NCBI RefSeq assembly: GCF_900167095.1
Contig: NZ_FUXG01000019.1
Coordinates: forward strand, 1-57,267
DNA: 57,267 nt
From: Oceanospirillum multiglobuliferum
GTDB taxonomy: Bacteria; Pseudomonadota; Gammaproteobacteria; Pseudomonadales; Halomonadaceae
Direction of reading: 5' to 3'
Below, piece by piece: positions 43,317 to 51,260 of the stretch. Below the pieces are notes generated by a model. It was not told where the DNA came from. It did not search any database and saw only the letters and a program-made list of their open reading frames with translations. The translations under genes were made by a program, and so were the position numbers. How positions within the stretch are numbered: the stretch's first letter is position 1; every line of letters starts with the position of its first letter.

Positions 43317-44678
43317 TCAGTTACCGTTGCGGGCGGCTTTTAAGCTATCAGCAATTAAGAAGGCTAGCTCTAAAGACTGATCTGCATTAAGCCTAGGGTC
43401 ACAAAAAGTATGATAGCGATTGCCGAGGTCTTCTTCGGTAATCTGGAATCGACCGCCAATGCATTCTGTGACATTCCGGCCTGTCATCTCTAAATGTACA
43501 CCACCTGCATGAGTGCCTTCCGCTTGATGGATGGCAAAGAACTGACGAACCTCTTGCAGAACAGAGTCAACGGGGCGTGTTTTGTAACCTGTTGAGGCTT
43601 TAATTGTATTGCCGTGCATAGGATCGCTGCTCCAAACAACGGAGCGGCCTTCTGATTCAATTCGGCGAATTAGCGCGGGTAGATACTGCTCAACCTTGTT
43701 TGCTCCCATTCGCACAATCACATTCATCCGTCCCGCCTTATTATCTGGATTAATGCGATCAATTAGACGTAAGAGATCTTCAGGGTCTGTAGTTGGGCCT
43801 GCCTTGACACCGATTGGGTTATTCACACCTCGGCAGTATTCAACATGTGCACCATCCAGTTGGCGGGTACGATCACCAATCCAAAGCATATGTGCAGAGC
43901 AGCCAAACCAATCACCAGTCAAACTGTCTTGACGTGTGAGTGCTTGTTCATAAGGTAATAATAGCGCTTCATGAGCGGTGTAAAATCGGGTTTCATGAAT
44001 GCTTGGCGTGTTATCAGGGTGAATACCGCAAGCACTCATAAAGGCTAAAGTTTCGCTGATGCGGTCAGCTAAGTCGTGATAGCGCTCTGATACAGGGCTT
44101 TTTTCAACAAAGTTCAAGTTCCACTGATGTACTTGATGTAAGTCGGCCATTCCGCCACGGGAGAATGCCCGTAATAGATTTAGGGTTGAAGTTGACTGAT
44201 GGTATGCCTGAATCATACGTTCAGGGTCTGGGGTTCGAGCCTCTGCCGTAAATGCATTATCATTAATAATATCGCCACGGTAAGAGGGCAAGGTTACGCC
44301 ATTAATGGTTTCAGTATCAGCCGAGCGTGGTTTTGCAAACTGCCCTGCCATACGTCCTACTTTTACCACAGGGCTTTGGCCGCCGAAGGTCAACACCACT
44401 GCCATTTGCAGCAGTACCATAAAGGTGTCTTTTATATGATTGGCAGAGAATTCGTCGAAACTTTCCGCACAGTCACCACCTTGCAGAAGAAAAGCTTTAC
44501 CCTTCGCCACTTCGGCTAACTGTGCTTCTAGGCGGCGGGCTTCGCCAGCAAATACTAATGGTGGTAGTCCTCCTAGCTTTTGCTCTACCGCTTGTAATTG
44601 ATCTGTATTAGGGTAGGTCGGTAACTGTAATGCTGTTTTCTCCCTCCAAGAGGACGGAGACCAAGTTTGATTGCCCAT
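43317..44678 (-). CDS. 3-deoxy-7-phosphoheptulonate synthase, class II
   Basis: This 453-residue enzyme catalyses the first shikimate-pathway step but belongs to the plant-like class II family, unrelated in sequence to the AroFGH enzyme at 11107. N-terminal [30 protein letters not shown] (about residues 68-78), [16 protein letters not shown] (about 106-121), [13 protein letters not shown] and [18 protein letters not shown] are family hallmarks with PEP- and metal-binding residues. The start at 44678 gives the family N-terminus; an in-frame ATG 30 bp upstream would add an unrelated leader. In pseudomonads such short class II forms occur alongside AroFGH types. Confidence 0.95.
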   Translation of the reverse strand: MGNQTWSPSSWREKTALQLPTYPNTDQLQAVEQKLGGLPPLVFAGEARRLEAQLAEVAKGKAFLLQGGDCAESFDEFSANHIKDTFMVLLQMAVVLTFGGQSPVVKVGRMAGQFAKPRSADTETINGVTLPSYRGDIINDNAFTAEARTPDPERMIQAYHQSTSTLNLLRAFSRGGMADLHQVHQWNLNFVEKSPVSERYHDLADRISETLAFMSACGIHPDNTPSIHETRFYTAHEALLLPYEQALTRQDSLTGDWFGCSAHMLWIGDRTRQLDGAHVEYCRGVNNPIGVKAGPTTDPEDLLRLIDRINPDNKAGRMNVIVRMGANKVEQYLPALIRRIESEGRSVVWSSDPMHGNTIKASTGYKTRPVDSVLQEVRQFFAIHQAEGTHAGGVHLEMTGRNVTECIGGRFQITEEDLGNRYHTFCDPRLNADQSLELAFLIADSLKAARNGN

Positions 44679-44882
44679 AAAATATCCATTTTGTTCAATG
44701 TGCGCCAAATCTAATGCTGGCGTTATATTTAGCGCTTGCTAACAATATGATTATTCTACTGAATCCCTTCAGCTTTACTAGCCGAAATCTATGAGTGCCA
44801 ATGTGCTAATGAATGACAGCAAAAATGCTAGAATCTTGGCTATTGAGTTGTTTGATAGTGACAATAAATAAGAGAGAAATGC

Positions 44883-45572
44883 ATGTCGTTAGAGAATTGG
44901 TCGATGCAAGACAGTTTGAAAAGTCTAACTATTGGTTCTAGCAAGCCTGATGCCTGCATTATTTGGCTACATGGCTTAGGTGCAGGTGCTGATGACTTTA
45001 TTCCAGCGGTGCCTTATCTGAGGCTGGCTGAAACACTCAATATTAAATTTTTATTTCCACAGGCACCTACAATACCTGTCACCATCAATGGTGGCTGGGA
45101 GATGCCTGCATGGTATGACATTTTAAAAATGCTGCCTGAGCGTGAGATTGTACCAGCACATCTACAGTATTCAGCTCAAGAGCTACACAGACTAACCCAT
45201 GAGCAAATTACGTTGGGAATTCCCGCAGATAAAATCATCTGGATTGGCTTCTCACAAGGTGGTGCAGTGGTGCTAGAAGCTGCATTGAACTCACAACGTT
45301 ACAGTAATTGTTCGTTACCTAGTGCGGTTATGGCGCTTTCTACCTATCAAGCCCTACCGAGCGATGCGGTAAACAAGCTATCAGTTGATTTTTGGCACGG
45401 ACATGGCCTGTATGATGATGTAGTACCGTTTGCAATGGGTAAAAAAGCCTATGAGAAAAGTGCCGATCAAGGTCGTAAAAGCACTTGGAATAGCTACCCA
45501 ATGGGGCATGAGGTTTGTGTTAAACAGCTTGAAGAGATGGGGGGCTACATAGCAAATTGTCTGGCGAGGTAA
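44883..45572 (+). CDS. Alpha/beta hydrolase, carboxylesterase/phospholipase family
   Basis: This 229-residue serine hydrolase of the acyl-protein thioesterase/EstB group contains WLHGLGAGADDF (about residues 28-39, oxyanion-side), FPQAPTIPVTINGG (about 57-70), nucleophile Ser in GFSQGGAVV (about 121-129), Asp in GLYDDVVP (about 178-185) and His in YPMGHEVC (about 207-214). All three catalytic residues are therefore present. Family members cleave short-chain esters or lysophospholipids. It is divergent from the class II DAHP synthase and appears monocistronic. Confidence 0.9.
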   Translation: MSLENWSMQDSLKSLTIGSSKPDACIIWLHGLGAGADDFIPAVPYLRLAETLNIKFLFPQAPTIPVTINGGWEMPAWYDILKMLPEREIVPAHLQYSAQELHRLTHEQITLGIPADKIIWIGFSQGGAVVLEAALNSQRYSNCSLPSAVMALSTYQALPSDAVNKLSVDFWHGHGLYDDVVPFAMGKKAYEKSADQGRKSTWNSYPMGHEVCVKQLEEMGGYIANCLAR

Positions 45573-45698
45573 GTCATTGATGTGTGTCAAAACTTAAATT
45601 AAGAATAGCTAATAATATTGATCTTGATCAGGGTTTATAAACCTTTTGACTGATAGCCTGTAGCCAGTGATTTGATTTTTCTTGGTGGAGTAATAACC

Positions 45699-45806
45699 AT
45701 GTATGTAGATGATGCTGTAATCGCAGGTTTATTGGTTGTTGGTGGTGCAATTGCATTCTTTATCGGCTTTGGCATCTTCATTGTGAAGGATAAACCTAAA
45801 AAATAA
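45699..45806 (+). CDS. Single-helix membrane peptide resembling cbb3 oxidase subunit CcoM (35 aa)
   Basis: The peptide begins MYVDDAVIAGLLVVGG and ends GIFIVKDKPKK. A short acidic N-terminus is followed by one transmembrane helix (about residues 7-29) and a basic tail. From memory it matches the pattern of CcoM, the small single-helix subunit of Pseudomonas stutzeri cbb3 cytochrome oxidase (VDN/D near the start, AG, VG, AF, GFG, then KD and KK). GGTGGAG stands 8 bases before the ATG. It lies alone between the esterase gene and a disordered-protein gene; no ccoNOPQ genes are in the window. Confidence 0.72.
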   Translation: MYVDDAVIAGLLVVGGAIAFFIGFGIFIVKDKPKK

Positions 45807-45966
45807 TATCATTTCAAGTGGCTTGTTAGCTGTTAGAAATGAGAAAAAGCGTCTATATTGAACCCATGCCTATGCCAGTTGTCTTACTGATATTCGTATG
45901 GGTTTAGTGCTTTTTAGACCTCACTCTTTATTTGCAGATGTTAACCAGCCTTAGCGGGGGTGCTTT

Positions 45967-46311
45967 ATGTTAGAGTCCAGTGTATCGCAAGCGACCTTAA
46001 TCAACCGTCAGCTGTCGGGCACTAATAATCAGGCTCAACAGAAAATTGATGCCAGCAGCAGCTCTAAACAAGAAGAGGCGGGGTCTTCGCAACCCACTTC
46101 TAGCAATGGCGTTAATGGTGCCAACGTTTTGCAGGATCGCGTTGCAATTAGTTCAGCTCCTTCAGATCAAGTCAACAGAGCGGCTGAGACAACTGAACAG
46201 CCTGCAACTTACAACGCGGTGCATGATCAGTCTAATGATCTAGCACGCAAACAAGCAGAAGGCAGAACAGATCAAGCCGCTTTAGGTAACTTGCTTGATA
46301 TCAAATCTTAA
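45967..46311 (+). CDS. Low-complexity, probably disordered protein of unknown function
   Basis: This 114-residue protein is rich in Ser, Gln, Asn, Ala and Glu and has no hydrophobic segment, signal peptide or recognisable domain. The N-terminus (MLESSVSQATLINRQL) and C-terminus (GRTDQAALGNLLDIKS) look helical, with a disordered middle. A purine-rich GCGGGGG precedes the ATG, and a terminator follows its stop, which supports a real gene. I cannot assign a family. Similar layouts occur in small flagellar or motility-associated hypothetical proteins, but nothing nearby supports that. Confidence 0.6.
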   Translation: MLESSVSQATLINRQLSGTNNQAQQKIDASSSSKQEEAGSSQPTSSNGVNGANVLQDRVAISSAPSDQVNRAAETTEQPATYNAVHDQSNDLARKQAEGRTDQAALGNLLDIKS

Positions 46312-46340
46312 TCTAGTTGTTGATACAGTACCAATTACCC

Positions 46341-46372
46341 AAAGCCTCGCTATTAATATGCGGGGCTTTTTG
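46341..46372 (+). terminator. Terminator after the disordered-protein gene
   Basis: AAAGCCTCGC (46341-46350) pairs with GCGGGGCTTT (46360-46369) with one G-T pair and a 9-base loop, followed by TTG. It lies 30 bp after the stop codon. Confidence 0.75.
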
Positions 46373-46413
46373 TTTATGATGGGCGTCTTTACCAATAATT
46401 AAAGGATTTGGTT

Positions 46414-46758
46414 ATGCCTCTACTATTTTCATACGGTACATTGCAACAACCTGAGGTGCAAATCTCCACATTTGGTAGGCTTCTATCAGGGCAGCATGAT
46501 CAGTTATTAGGTTTCTCTCAAACGATGGTTGCAATTGATGATCCAGAGGTTGTGGCGACTAGTGGCAAAAGCCATCATCCTATTGTAAAGCACACGGGTG
46601 ATATGGAAGAGCGGGTTGCAGGCATGGTGTTTGAAATAACGGATGCTGAACTTGCGAATGCTGATCAATATGAGGTGTCTGCTTACAAGCGTATTTCTGC
46701 AAATCTTGCATCAGGGCTAACTGCTTGGGTTTATGTGGATGCACGGTTTACAGATTAG
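46414..46758 (+). CDS. Gamma-glutamylcyclotransferase-like (AIG2/GGCT) protein
   Basis: This 114-residue protein starts MPLLFSYGTLQQPEVQ, the substrate-binding YGTL motif of the GGCT/AIG2 fold. VAGMVFEITDAELANADQYEV (about residues 71-91) is the matching central region where the catalytic Glu of the family usually lies. Activity on gamma-glutamyl compounds is likely but the substrate is unknown. The ATG at 46414 follows AAAGGA by 7 bases; a TTG two codons earlier is rejected. Its end overlaps the end of the convergent AraC gene by 4 bp. Confidence 0.85.
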   Translation: MPLLFSYGTLQQPEVQISTFGRLLSGQHDQLLGFSQTMVAIDDPEVVATSGKSHHPIVKHTGDMEERVAGMVFEITDAELANADQYEVSAYKRISANLASGLTAWVYVDARFTD

Positions 46759-47597
46759 ACTTGAGCGGTAAACAGTTTATTCCGTTTGAATTGCCCCGGA
46801 GGCGTACCTATTGTGCGTCTAAACGCGCGACGAAACGCCGTCTCACTTTGGTAACCTAGCTGCGAGCCTATTTCGTCAATACTAAGCCTTCCATTTTGCA
46901 GCTGTTGACGTGCGATTTGCATTCGCCAATAGGTGAGGTAATCCATTGGCGTTAAACCGACCACTACTTTAAAGCCTTGGCTGAAACTTGTCCGTGACAT
47001 ACCTGCTTGTTGTGCAAGTGAACCTAAAGTCCAAGCTTGGGCTGGGTTTTGGTGCATGGCGGTTATAGCTTTGGCTAGTTTTGGATCGCTCAGTCCACCC
47101 AGAAGACCTGTCTCAACCTGTTTAGACGACATAAGGTGGCGTAGCGCTTTGATTAGTAAAACTTCAGCAAGCCTATTTAACACCGCATTATGACCACACC
47201 TCTGTGCTTGAGCCTCTTTTAACATCATCTGAAAAAAAGTGTGAAGCTCAGACTCGTCCTTGTCAGGTGTAATGGATACAGCTGGCGGTAAGGCTTGAAG
47301 CAACGGGTTCTCAATGATATCCCCAAATGAGATTTCAATTTGTGTCAGTGTGATGGCCTGCTCCGTGATAATGTCATGCGAGCAGCCTTGTGGTAGCCAA
47401 ATTAAAGTTTGCTCATGGATAGGGTAAACAGATTGCTCGATTTGTACGGCCGCTGATCCCGTAGTGATATTGTCGACTAAATATAAGACATTAAGTTGAG
47501 CCGATACTGTAATAGCTGTACGTCCTGTTAGTGCAAGGGAGCGTACTCTTTTTGCTTCTGGTTGGAATATTGCCAATAGAGAAGATAAGCGGTCCAA
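46755..47597 (-). CDS. AraC-family transcriptional regulator
   Basis: This 280-residue protein has an N-terminal cupin-type sensing domain (about residues 10-180) and a C-terminal AraC DNA-binding domain (about 185-275) with two helix-turn-helix motifs: WTLGSLAQQAGMSRTSFSQGFK and LSIDEIGSQLGYQSETAFRRAFRR (in outline). The closing GTPPGQFKR is typical. It is divergent from a peroxiredoxin-like gene across 138 bp, which suggests it regulates that gene, perhaps in response to oxidative or electrophile stress. This is inference from arrangement. Confidence 0.92.
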   Translation of the reverse strand: MDRLSSLLAIFQPEAKRVRSLALTGRTAITVSAQLNVLYLVDNITTGSAAVQIEQSVYPIHEQTLIWLPQGCSHDIITEQAITLTQIEISFGDIIENPLLQALPPAVSITPDKDESELHTFFQMMLKEAQAQRCGHNAVLNRLAEVLLIKALRHLMSSKQVETGLLGGLSDPKLAKAITAMHQNPAQAWTLGSLAQQAGMSRTSFSQGFKVVVGLTPMDYLTYWRMQIARQQLQNGRLSIDEIGSQLGYQSETAFRRAFRRTIGTPPGQFKRNKLFTAQV

Positions 47598-47735
47598 TAG
47601 CTGGCTTCCTTGTATGTTGAAAAAGACATTCTGTACGATCTGCTATGATAAATGCAATATTTGTGTATGGTAAGTACTTATTTTTGGCTAAGCTATCAGT
47701 AGTTTTTGAGCTAACTACATATTGGAGCACTAAGT

Positions 47736-48266
47736 ATGCAACCGTTGTATCCACGTCAATCTGTACCAGAACTGAATATTGAGACGCTGGCAGGCCATTG
47801 GTCATTGTCAAGCCAACAGCCTGAAAACTTCACCTTGTTAGTCTTTTATCGTGGCTATCACTGTCCAATTTGTCGTAGCTATTTAACTGAGCTGAACCGA
47901 TTGAGTGCAGATTTTGCTGAGCGAGGCATTACACTTTTAGCTTTAAGCAGTGATAATCAGGCGCGTGCTGAACTCTCGAAAGGAGAATGGTCGCTTGATA
48001 AATTAAATATAGGTTATGGACTTAGCCAAGAACAGGCTGAAGCATGGGGTTTATATCGTTCAGCTGGGAAAGGAAAAACTTCAATTGGAGTTGAAGAGCC
48101 TGCTGAGTTTAGTGAACCTGCACTGTATCTTATTCGCCCAGATGGTACGCTCTATTGGGGATCTGTGAGTACAATGCCATTTGCACGACCTAACTTTAAA
48201 GAGATGTTAGGCGCTGTTGATTTTGTATTAAAAAATGACTATCCGGCGCGTGGTGAATTGCGCTAA
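47736..48266 (+). CDS. AhpC/TSA-type peroxiredoxin-like protein
   Basis: This 176-residue thioredoxin-fold protein has the active-site segment FYRGYHCPICRSYLTEL (about residues 33-49), in which a CPIC replaces the TxxC of typical AhpC and gives a thioredoxin-like CxxC pair. The rest (LSADFAERGITLLALSSDN and LYLIRPDGTLYWGSV) fits the peroxiredoxin-like family close to AhpC/TSA. It probably reduces peroxides or disulfides in the cytoplasm, since no signal peptide is seen. GGAG precedes the ATG. It is divergent from an AraC regulator. Confidence 0.88.
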   Translation: MQPLYPRQSVPELNIETLAGHWSLSSQQPENFTLLVFYRGYHCPICRSYLTELNRLSADFAERGITLLALSSDNQARAELSKGEWSLDKLNIGYGLSQEQAEAWGLYRSAGKGKTSIGVEEPAEFSEPALYLIRPDGTLYWGSVSTMPFARPNFKEMLGAVDFVLKNDYPARGELR

Positions 48267-48294
48267 CTGCACACTTTAATATCAACGCACCTGC

Positions 48295-48329
48295 GCTTGA
48301 AGCGTTAATTAAGATTTAGCGCTTCAAGC
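48295..48329. terminator. Hairpin between convergent peroxiredoxin and GST genes
   Basis: GCTTGAAGCG (48295-48304) pairs perfectly with CGCTTCAAGC (48320-48329) around a 15-base AT-rich loop. There is no T-run, so termination would be weak; it is the only structure between the two gene ends. Confidence 0.45.
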
Positions 48330-48341
48330 CGAGGCCAGAAT

Positions 48342-48914
48342 TCATAGTCTTGGATCAGTTTCCGTCACCATTGGTTTATCCATTGCGCTGGTCTTAAATG
48401 CGTTAAGGGCAGGGTAAGCTGCAAGGTCATGCAGTTCTCTAAATAAAGTCCAATCTAATAAAGAGAACAAACAAATAGCAGGGTAATGCCAATGGTCAAA
48501 ATCACCATTCTGGGCAGCCTGTTCTAATTCTGCAAAAGTATTATTAATACGCTCATGTTGTAGTTTGATAATTAATTTGTCATCGTTAAGTTCAAAGCCT
48601 GAGCGCTTAGATAGCAATATTGTGACGAGAGAGTCATTGGCATTGTCTATGAGCGTCAATAAATTCTCATCATGCCAAGTTAGAGTTTCTCTTTGTAGCT
48701 TGTTATTCAGATATCGAAATATCACCCTAGAATCAAAAATAGGTTGATCGCCATCCAAAAGCATTGGAACTTTCATGGCAGGGTTATAGCTCTGTAAAAC
48801 TTTACGCTCTTCAGCATCAAATATATTTAGATTGATAAACTCATAATTTTCATTTGCAAGCCATAAACGAGTACGACGAACATAAGGCGATGTAGTAGAA
48901 CCCACTAACTTCAT
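48342..48914 (-). CDS. Glutathione S-transferase family protein
   Basis: This 190-residue protein has an N-terminal thioredoxin-like GST domain (about residues 1-75: MKLVGSTTSPYVRRTRLWL, then MKVPMLLDGDQPIFDSRVIFRYL) and an all-helical C-terminal domain. The SPYVRR start fits bacterial GSTs where Ser or Tyr activates glutathione. The second in-frame ATG (48914) gives the standard start, two codons after an alternative at 48920. Substrate unknown. It is convergent with the peroxiredoxin-like gene and upstream of no obvious partner. Confidence 0.88.
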   Translation of the reverse strand: MKLVGSTTSPYVRRTRLWLANENYEFINLNIFDAEERKVLQSYNPAMKVPMLLDGDQPIFDSRVIFRYLNNKLQRETLTWHDENLLTLIDNANDSLVTILLSKRSGFELNDDKLIIKLQHERINNTFAELEQAAQNGDFDHWHYPAICLFSLLDWTLFRELHDLAAYPALNAFKTSAMDKPMVTETDPRL

Positions 48915-48960
48915 TAGCACTTTCCTTCTCCGTTAGAGCAATGCTTAGCAGTGTACGCTG

Positions 48961-50799
48961 TTAACCATGGGAAATGGAAGTGGAGCCAACGTGATAAGGC
49001 GCGCTGGAGTTCTTTTTTTCTGCTACGTTACTTTGGGTCACTTTATTACGCAGTAGATCAATATCGGCTTGTTTAACAAGGTCTTGTGGTGTCTTATCTG
49101 CAAAAGGCGTCATTTGAGCATACCCAAAGCAGAGGGATATATGAGCGCTGCCACTGTAGTCTGGAAGCGCCAGCTCAACAAGGCGGTCAGATATTTCATT
49201 GGCAATGAACGAAGCTTTGTCAATAGAAAGCTGTGGCAATATAACCGCGAATTTTCCTCCAGCAAAGCGAGAGCAAAGACGCGCCTCTGAGAATGGAATC
49301 AGGTCAGTTACAACGCTTTCGATAACATCTGCAACTTGAATAAGGCACTGGTCTCCAGCAGGATAACCGTAGCTTTGATTGTAATTGGTAAAATGATTGA
49401 TATCGCAGAACAACAAACAAATGCTATCACCTTCCTGCCATAGTGTGCTGAGATGTTGATCAAAGTGCTGACGGCTATTCAGAAAGGTTACATTATCTTT
49501 TGCCGACAGCCGATCAAGATGTTGGTTTGCTCTACTAAGCGCTATTGCTTGATTGTCAATGAGCTGCCTTAGATGCTGGCTGTTCTCGTGCTCACTATGT
49601 ACCTGTTGTTGCTGTTTGGATAACTTAGTTTCTTGCAGTACTTTAATTTTATAAGCCAGCGCAAAAGAAAACAGTGTCAGCTCAATCAACGAACCTGCTA
49701 AGTAGGCATGGCGCATAAAAGGACTGTAGCTGATAAATCCGGTATTAACCGCAGTTATGGTAAACAATCCAATAAGATGCCAGCTGGAGCCGATCAGATA
49801 GAATTTTGATAGCACGACTTTTTGGGTAAGTGCTTTCACACCAACGGCTAGTAGCAATACACTTGTTGGCATGACAAGCATGAGCAGAAAGCGATGATTT
49901 CTTACATCAAGTAAGATCAAGAGTGCAATTAAAAAGAAAAGCGACGAGCATAGCAGTAGAAGAATGTCGACTTTAGGCATGTTTGACCTTGTATCCAACA
50001 TTTCTCTAGCAAATATAATTAAAAAAGCCATTGCTAAAGCAATAGAGGTGGTTGCCATGTAGTGTATGGTTTCACTTGTACCCAAATATAAGTCAAAGTT
50101 GCTATATAAGAATACAAAAACAAAGAAACTGATGCCCTGATAAAAATAGTATAGGTAAAGCTTTTCTTTAATCGATAGGTATAAAAATAGATTGTAAATT
50201 AGTATGGTTAATGCGGCTCCTAAGTAGGCTGCATATATTAATAGGTTGGCTTGTTCTTTTTTATAGAATTGCGCCATAGGTTCAATATGTATTCCAGCGG
50301 TTAAGTTGTAATAGTGCGAGTTTAACTTTAAATAAATTACTTTTGTTTCAAATGGGGCTAGCTCAATAAGGAAACTAGGGTGTAAGCTTTTAACTTTACG
50401 ATCTTCTAAAGGGATTTGCAGACCATTAAGTTCAGTATTCCACTGATCATTACGTAGAAAAAAAAGCGACGCTTCAGAAAAATAACCCTCATCTATACGC
50501 AGCATTCTCTCAATATAGCTATCACTATTATTTTCAACCCTGACAATAAACCAGTGGTCAGCATCAACTGACGGTATATAAAATCGAGATGAACGAATGC
50601 TGTATTTAGGTTTTAGCTTGGCTATATCTGCTGGCAGCATCTCTTTTCTGGGAGCTTGTATGTAAGCGAGCTCAAACTGTTCTTGAAGTTGCTGATTATC
50701 GGCAATGTTGTAGCTTGGAATTTCTGTGGCATAGGCTTTTGCTACTAACAGTGTGGACAGCAAGATCAATATTAATGTAAGTCTAGCCTTTATCGGCAT
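48961..50799 (-). CDS. 7TMR-DISM sensor with C-terminal GGDEF-like domain (degenerate active site)
   Basis: This 612-residue membrane protein has a signal peptide (about residues 1-24), a periplasmic DISMED2-type beta domain (about 30-170), seven transmembrane helices (about 180-395), a short coiled coil (about 400-440) and a GGDEF-like domain (about 445-590). The catalytic motif reads AGGKF (in SRFAGGKFAVILP) instead of GGDEF, losing the key acidic pair, so diguanylate cyclase activity is unlikely. It may bind GTP or act as a regulator. The start at 50799 gives the signal peptide; a longer reading to 50859 would bury it. It is divergent from the PQQ dehydrogenase. Confidence 0.87.
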   Translation of the reverse strand: MPIKARLTLILILLSTLLVAKAYATEIPSYNIADNQQLQEQFELAYIQAPRKEMLPADIAKLKPKYSIRSSRFYIPSVDADHWFIVRVENNSDSYIERMLRIDEGYFSEASLFFLRNDQWNTELNGLQIPLEDRKVKSLHPSFLIELAPFETKVIYLKLNSHYYNLTAGIHIEPMAQFYKKEQANLLIYAAYLGAALTILIYNLFLYLSIKEKLYLYYFYQGISFFVFVFLYSNFDLYLGTSETIHYMATTSIALAMAFLIIFAREMLDTRSNMPKVDILLLLCSSLFFLIALLILLDVRNHRFLLMLVMPTSVLLLAVGVKALTQKVVLSKFYLIGSSWHLIGLFTITAVNTGFISYSPFMRHAYLAGSLIELTLFSFALAYKIKVLQETKLSKQQQQVHSEHENSQHLRQLIDNQAIALSRANQHLDRLSAKDNVTFLNSRQHFDQHLSTLWQEGDSICLLFCDINHFTNYNQSYGYPAGDQCLIQVADVIESVVTDLIPFSEARLCSRFAGGKFAVILPQLSIDKASFIANEISDRLVELALPDYSGSAHISLCFGYAQMTPFADKTPQDLVKQADIDLLRNKVTQSNVAEKKNSSAPYHVGSTSISHG

Positions 50800-50906
50800 C
50801 AAAATTACCAATTCAAATAGATGTGTGACATATATATTCAATTTGGATCCACCTTCCATGGATAAATATCCAGCACTGGGAGCTTAAAAAAGGTGTGATC
50901 ACTTTA

Positions 50907-50930
50907 ACTGCTGCTATTTTGTGCAGCAGT
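50907..50930. other. 8-bp perfect hairpin in the long gap before the PQQ dehydrogenase
   Basis: ACTGCTGC (50907-50914) pairs with GCAGCAGT (50923-50930) around an 8-base loop. It lies in the 461-bp gap between the divergent DISM gene and the PQQ dehydrogenase. There is no T-run after the stem, so a protein-binding site is as likely as an RNA structure. Confidence 0.4.
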
Positions 50931-50979
50931 TCTAGACCATTTAACGGCCCATTATACAATCTGAAGGCTGTTTGATGTT

Positions 50980-51010
50980 ACTGGGGTTTTCCCTAGTTTT
51001 TACCCCTAAA
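50980..51010 (+). promoter_or_regulatory. Candidate operator: paired TTTTCCCTAG/TTTTTACCCCTA elements
   Basis: Within the gap upstream of the PQQ dehydrogenase two near-copies of TTTT(A)CCCYTA stand in tandem at about 50989-51009, next to a GGGG run that makes part of the region GGGGTTTTCCC. Tandem sites of this kind are often bound by LuxR/NarL-type response regulators, such as those that control quinoprotein dehydrogenases in Pseudomonas. The rest of the gap to 51260 holds a near-repeat ACTATGCCAA pair around 51200-51225; I see no clear -35/-10 there. Confidence 0.3.
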
Positions 51011-51260
51011 TTAACTATTTCGGTTAGTTTTGTGTGTGTGCTCGTTACTTTTTAAGGCTGCTTTTTCGAACTATCTCTTCTACTACTAGCGGCTTAATTT
51101 GTACATCTATAGTACCAATAAACAGCACTTTTTAATGACTGTTGTACGACTAAAACTGTTCAGTGGTTGTATTGTTGCTATGGCCGCCCTGCTTTCAAAT
51201 GACTATGCCAAACAACTATGCCAAGCAATCCAATAAGAAAGGCGTACACAGGAGACAGTC

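Noticed and set aside
43317-44678. Class II DAHP synthase as part of a phenazine or other secondary-metabolite cluster
   Set aside because: Neighbours are an LTA-synthase-like protein and an esterase, and no biosynthetic cluster genes are nearby.
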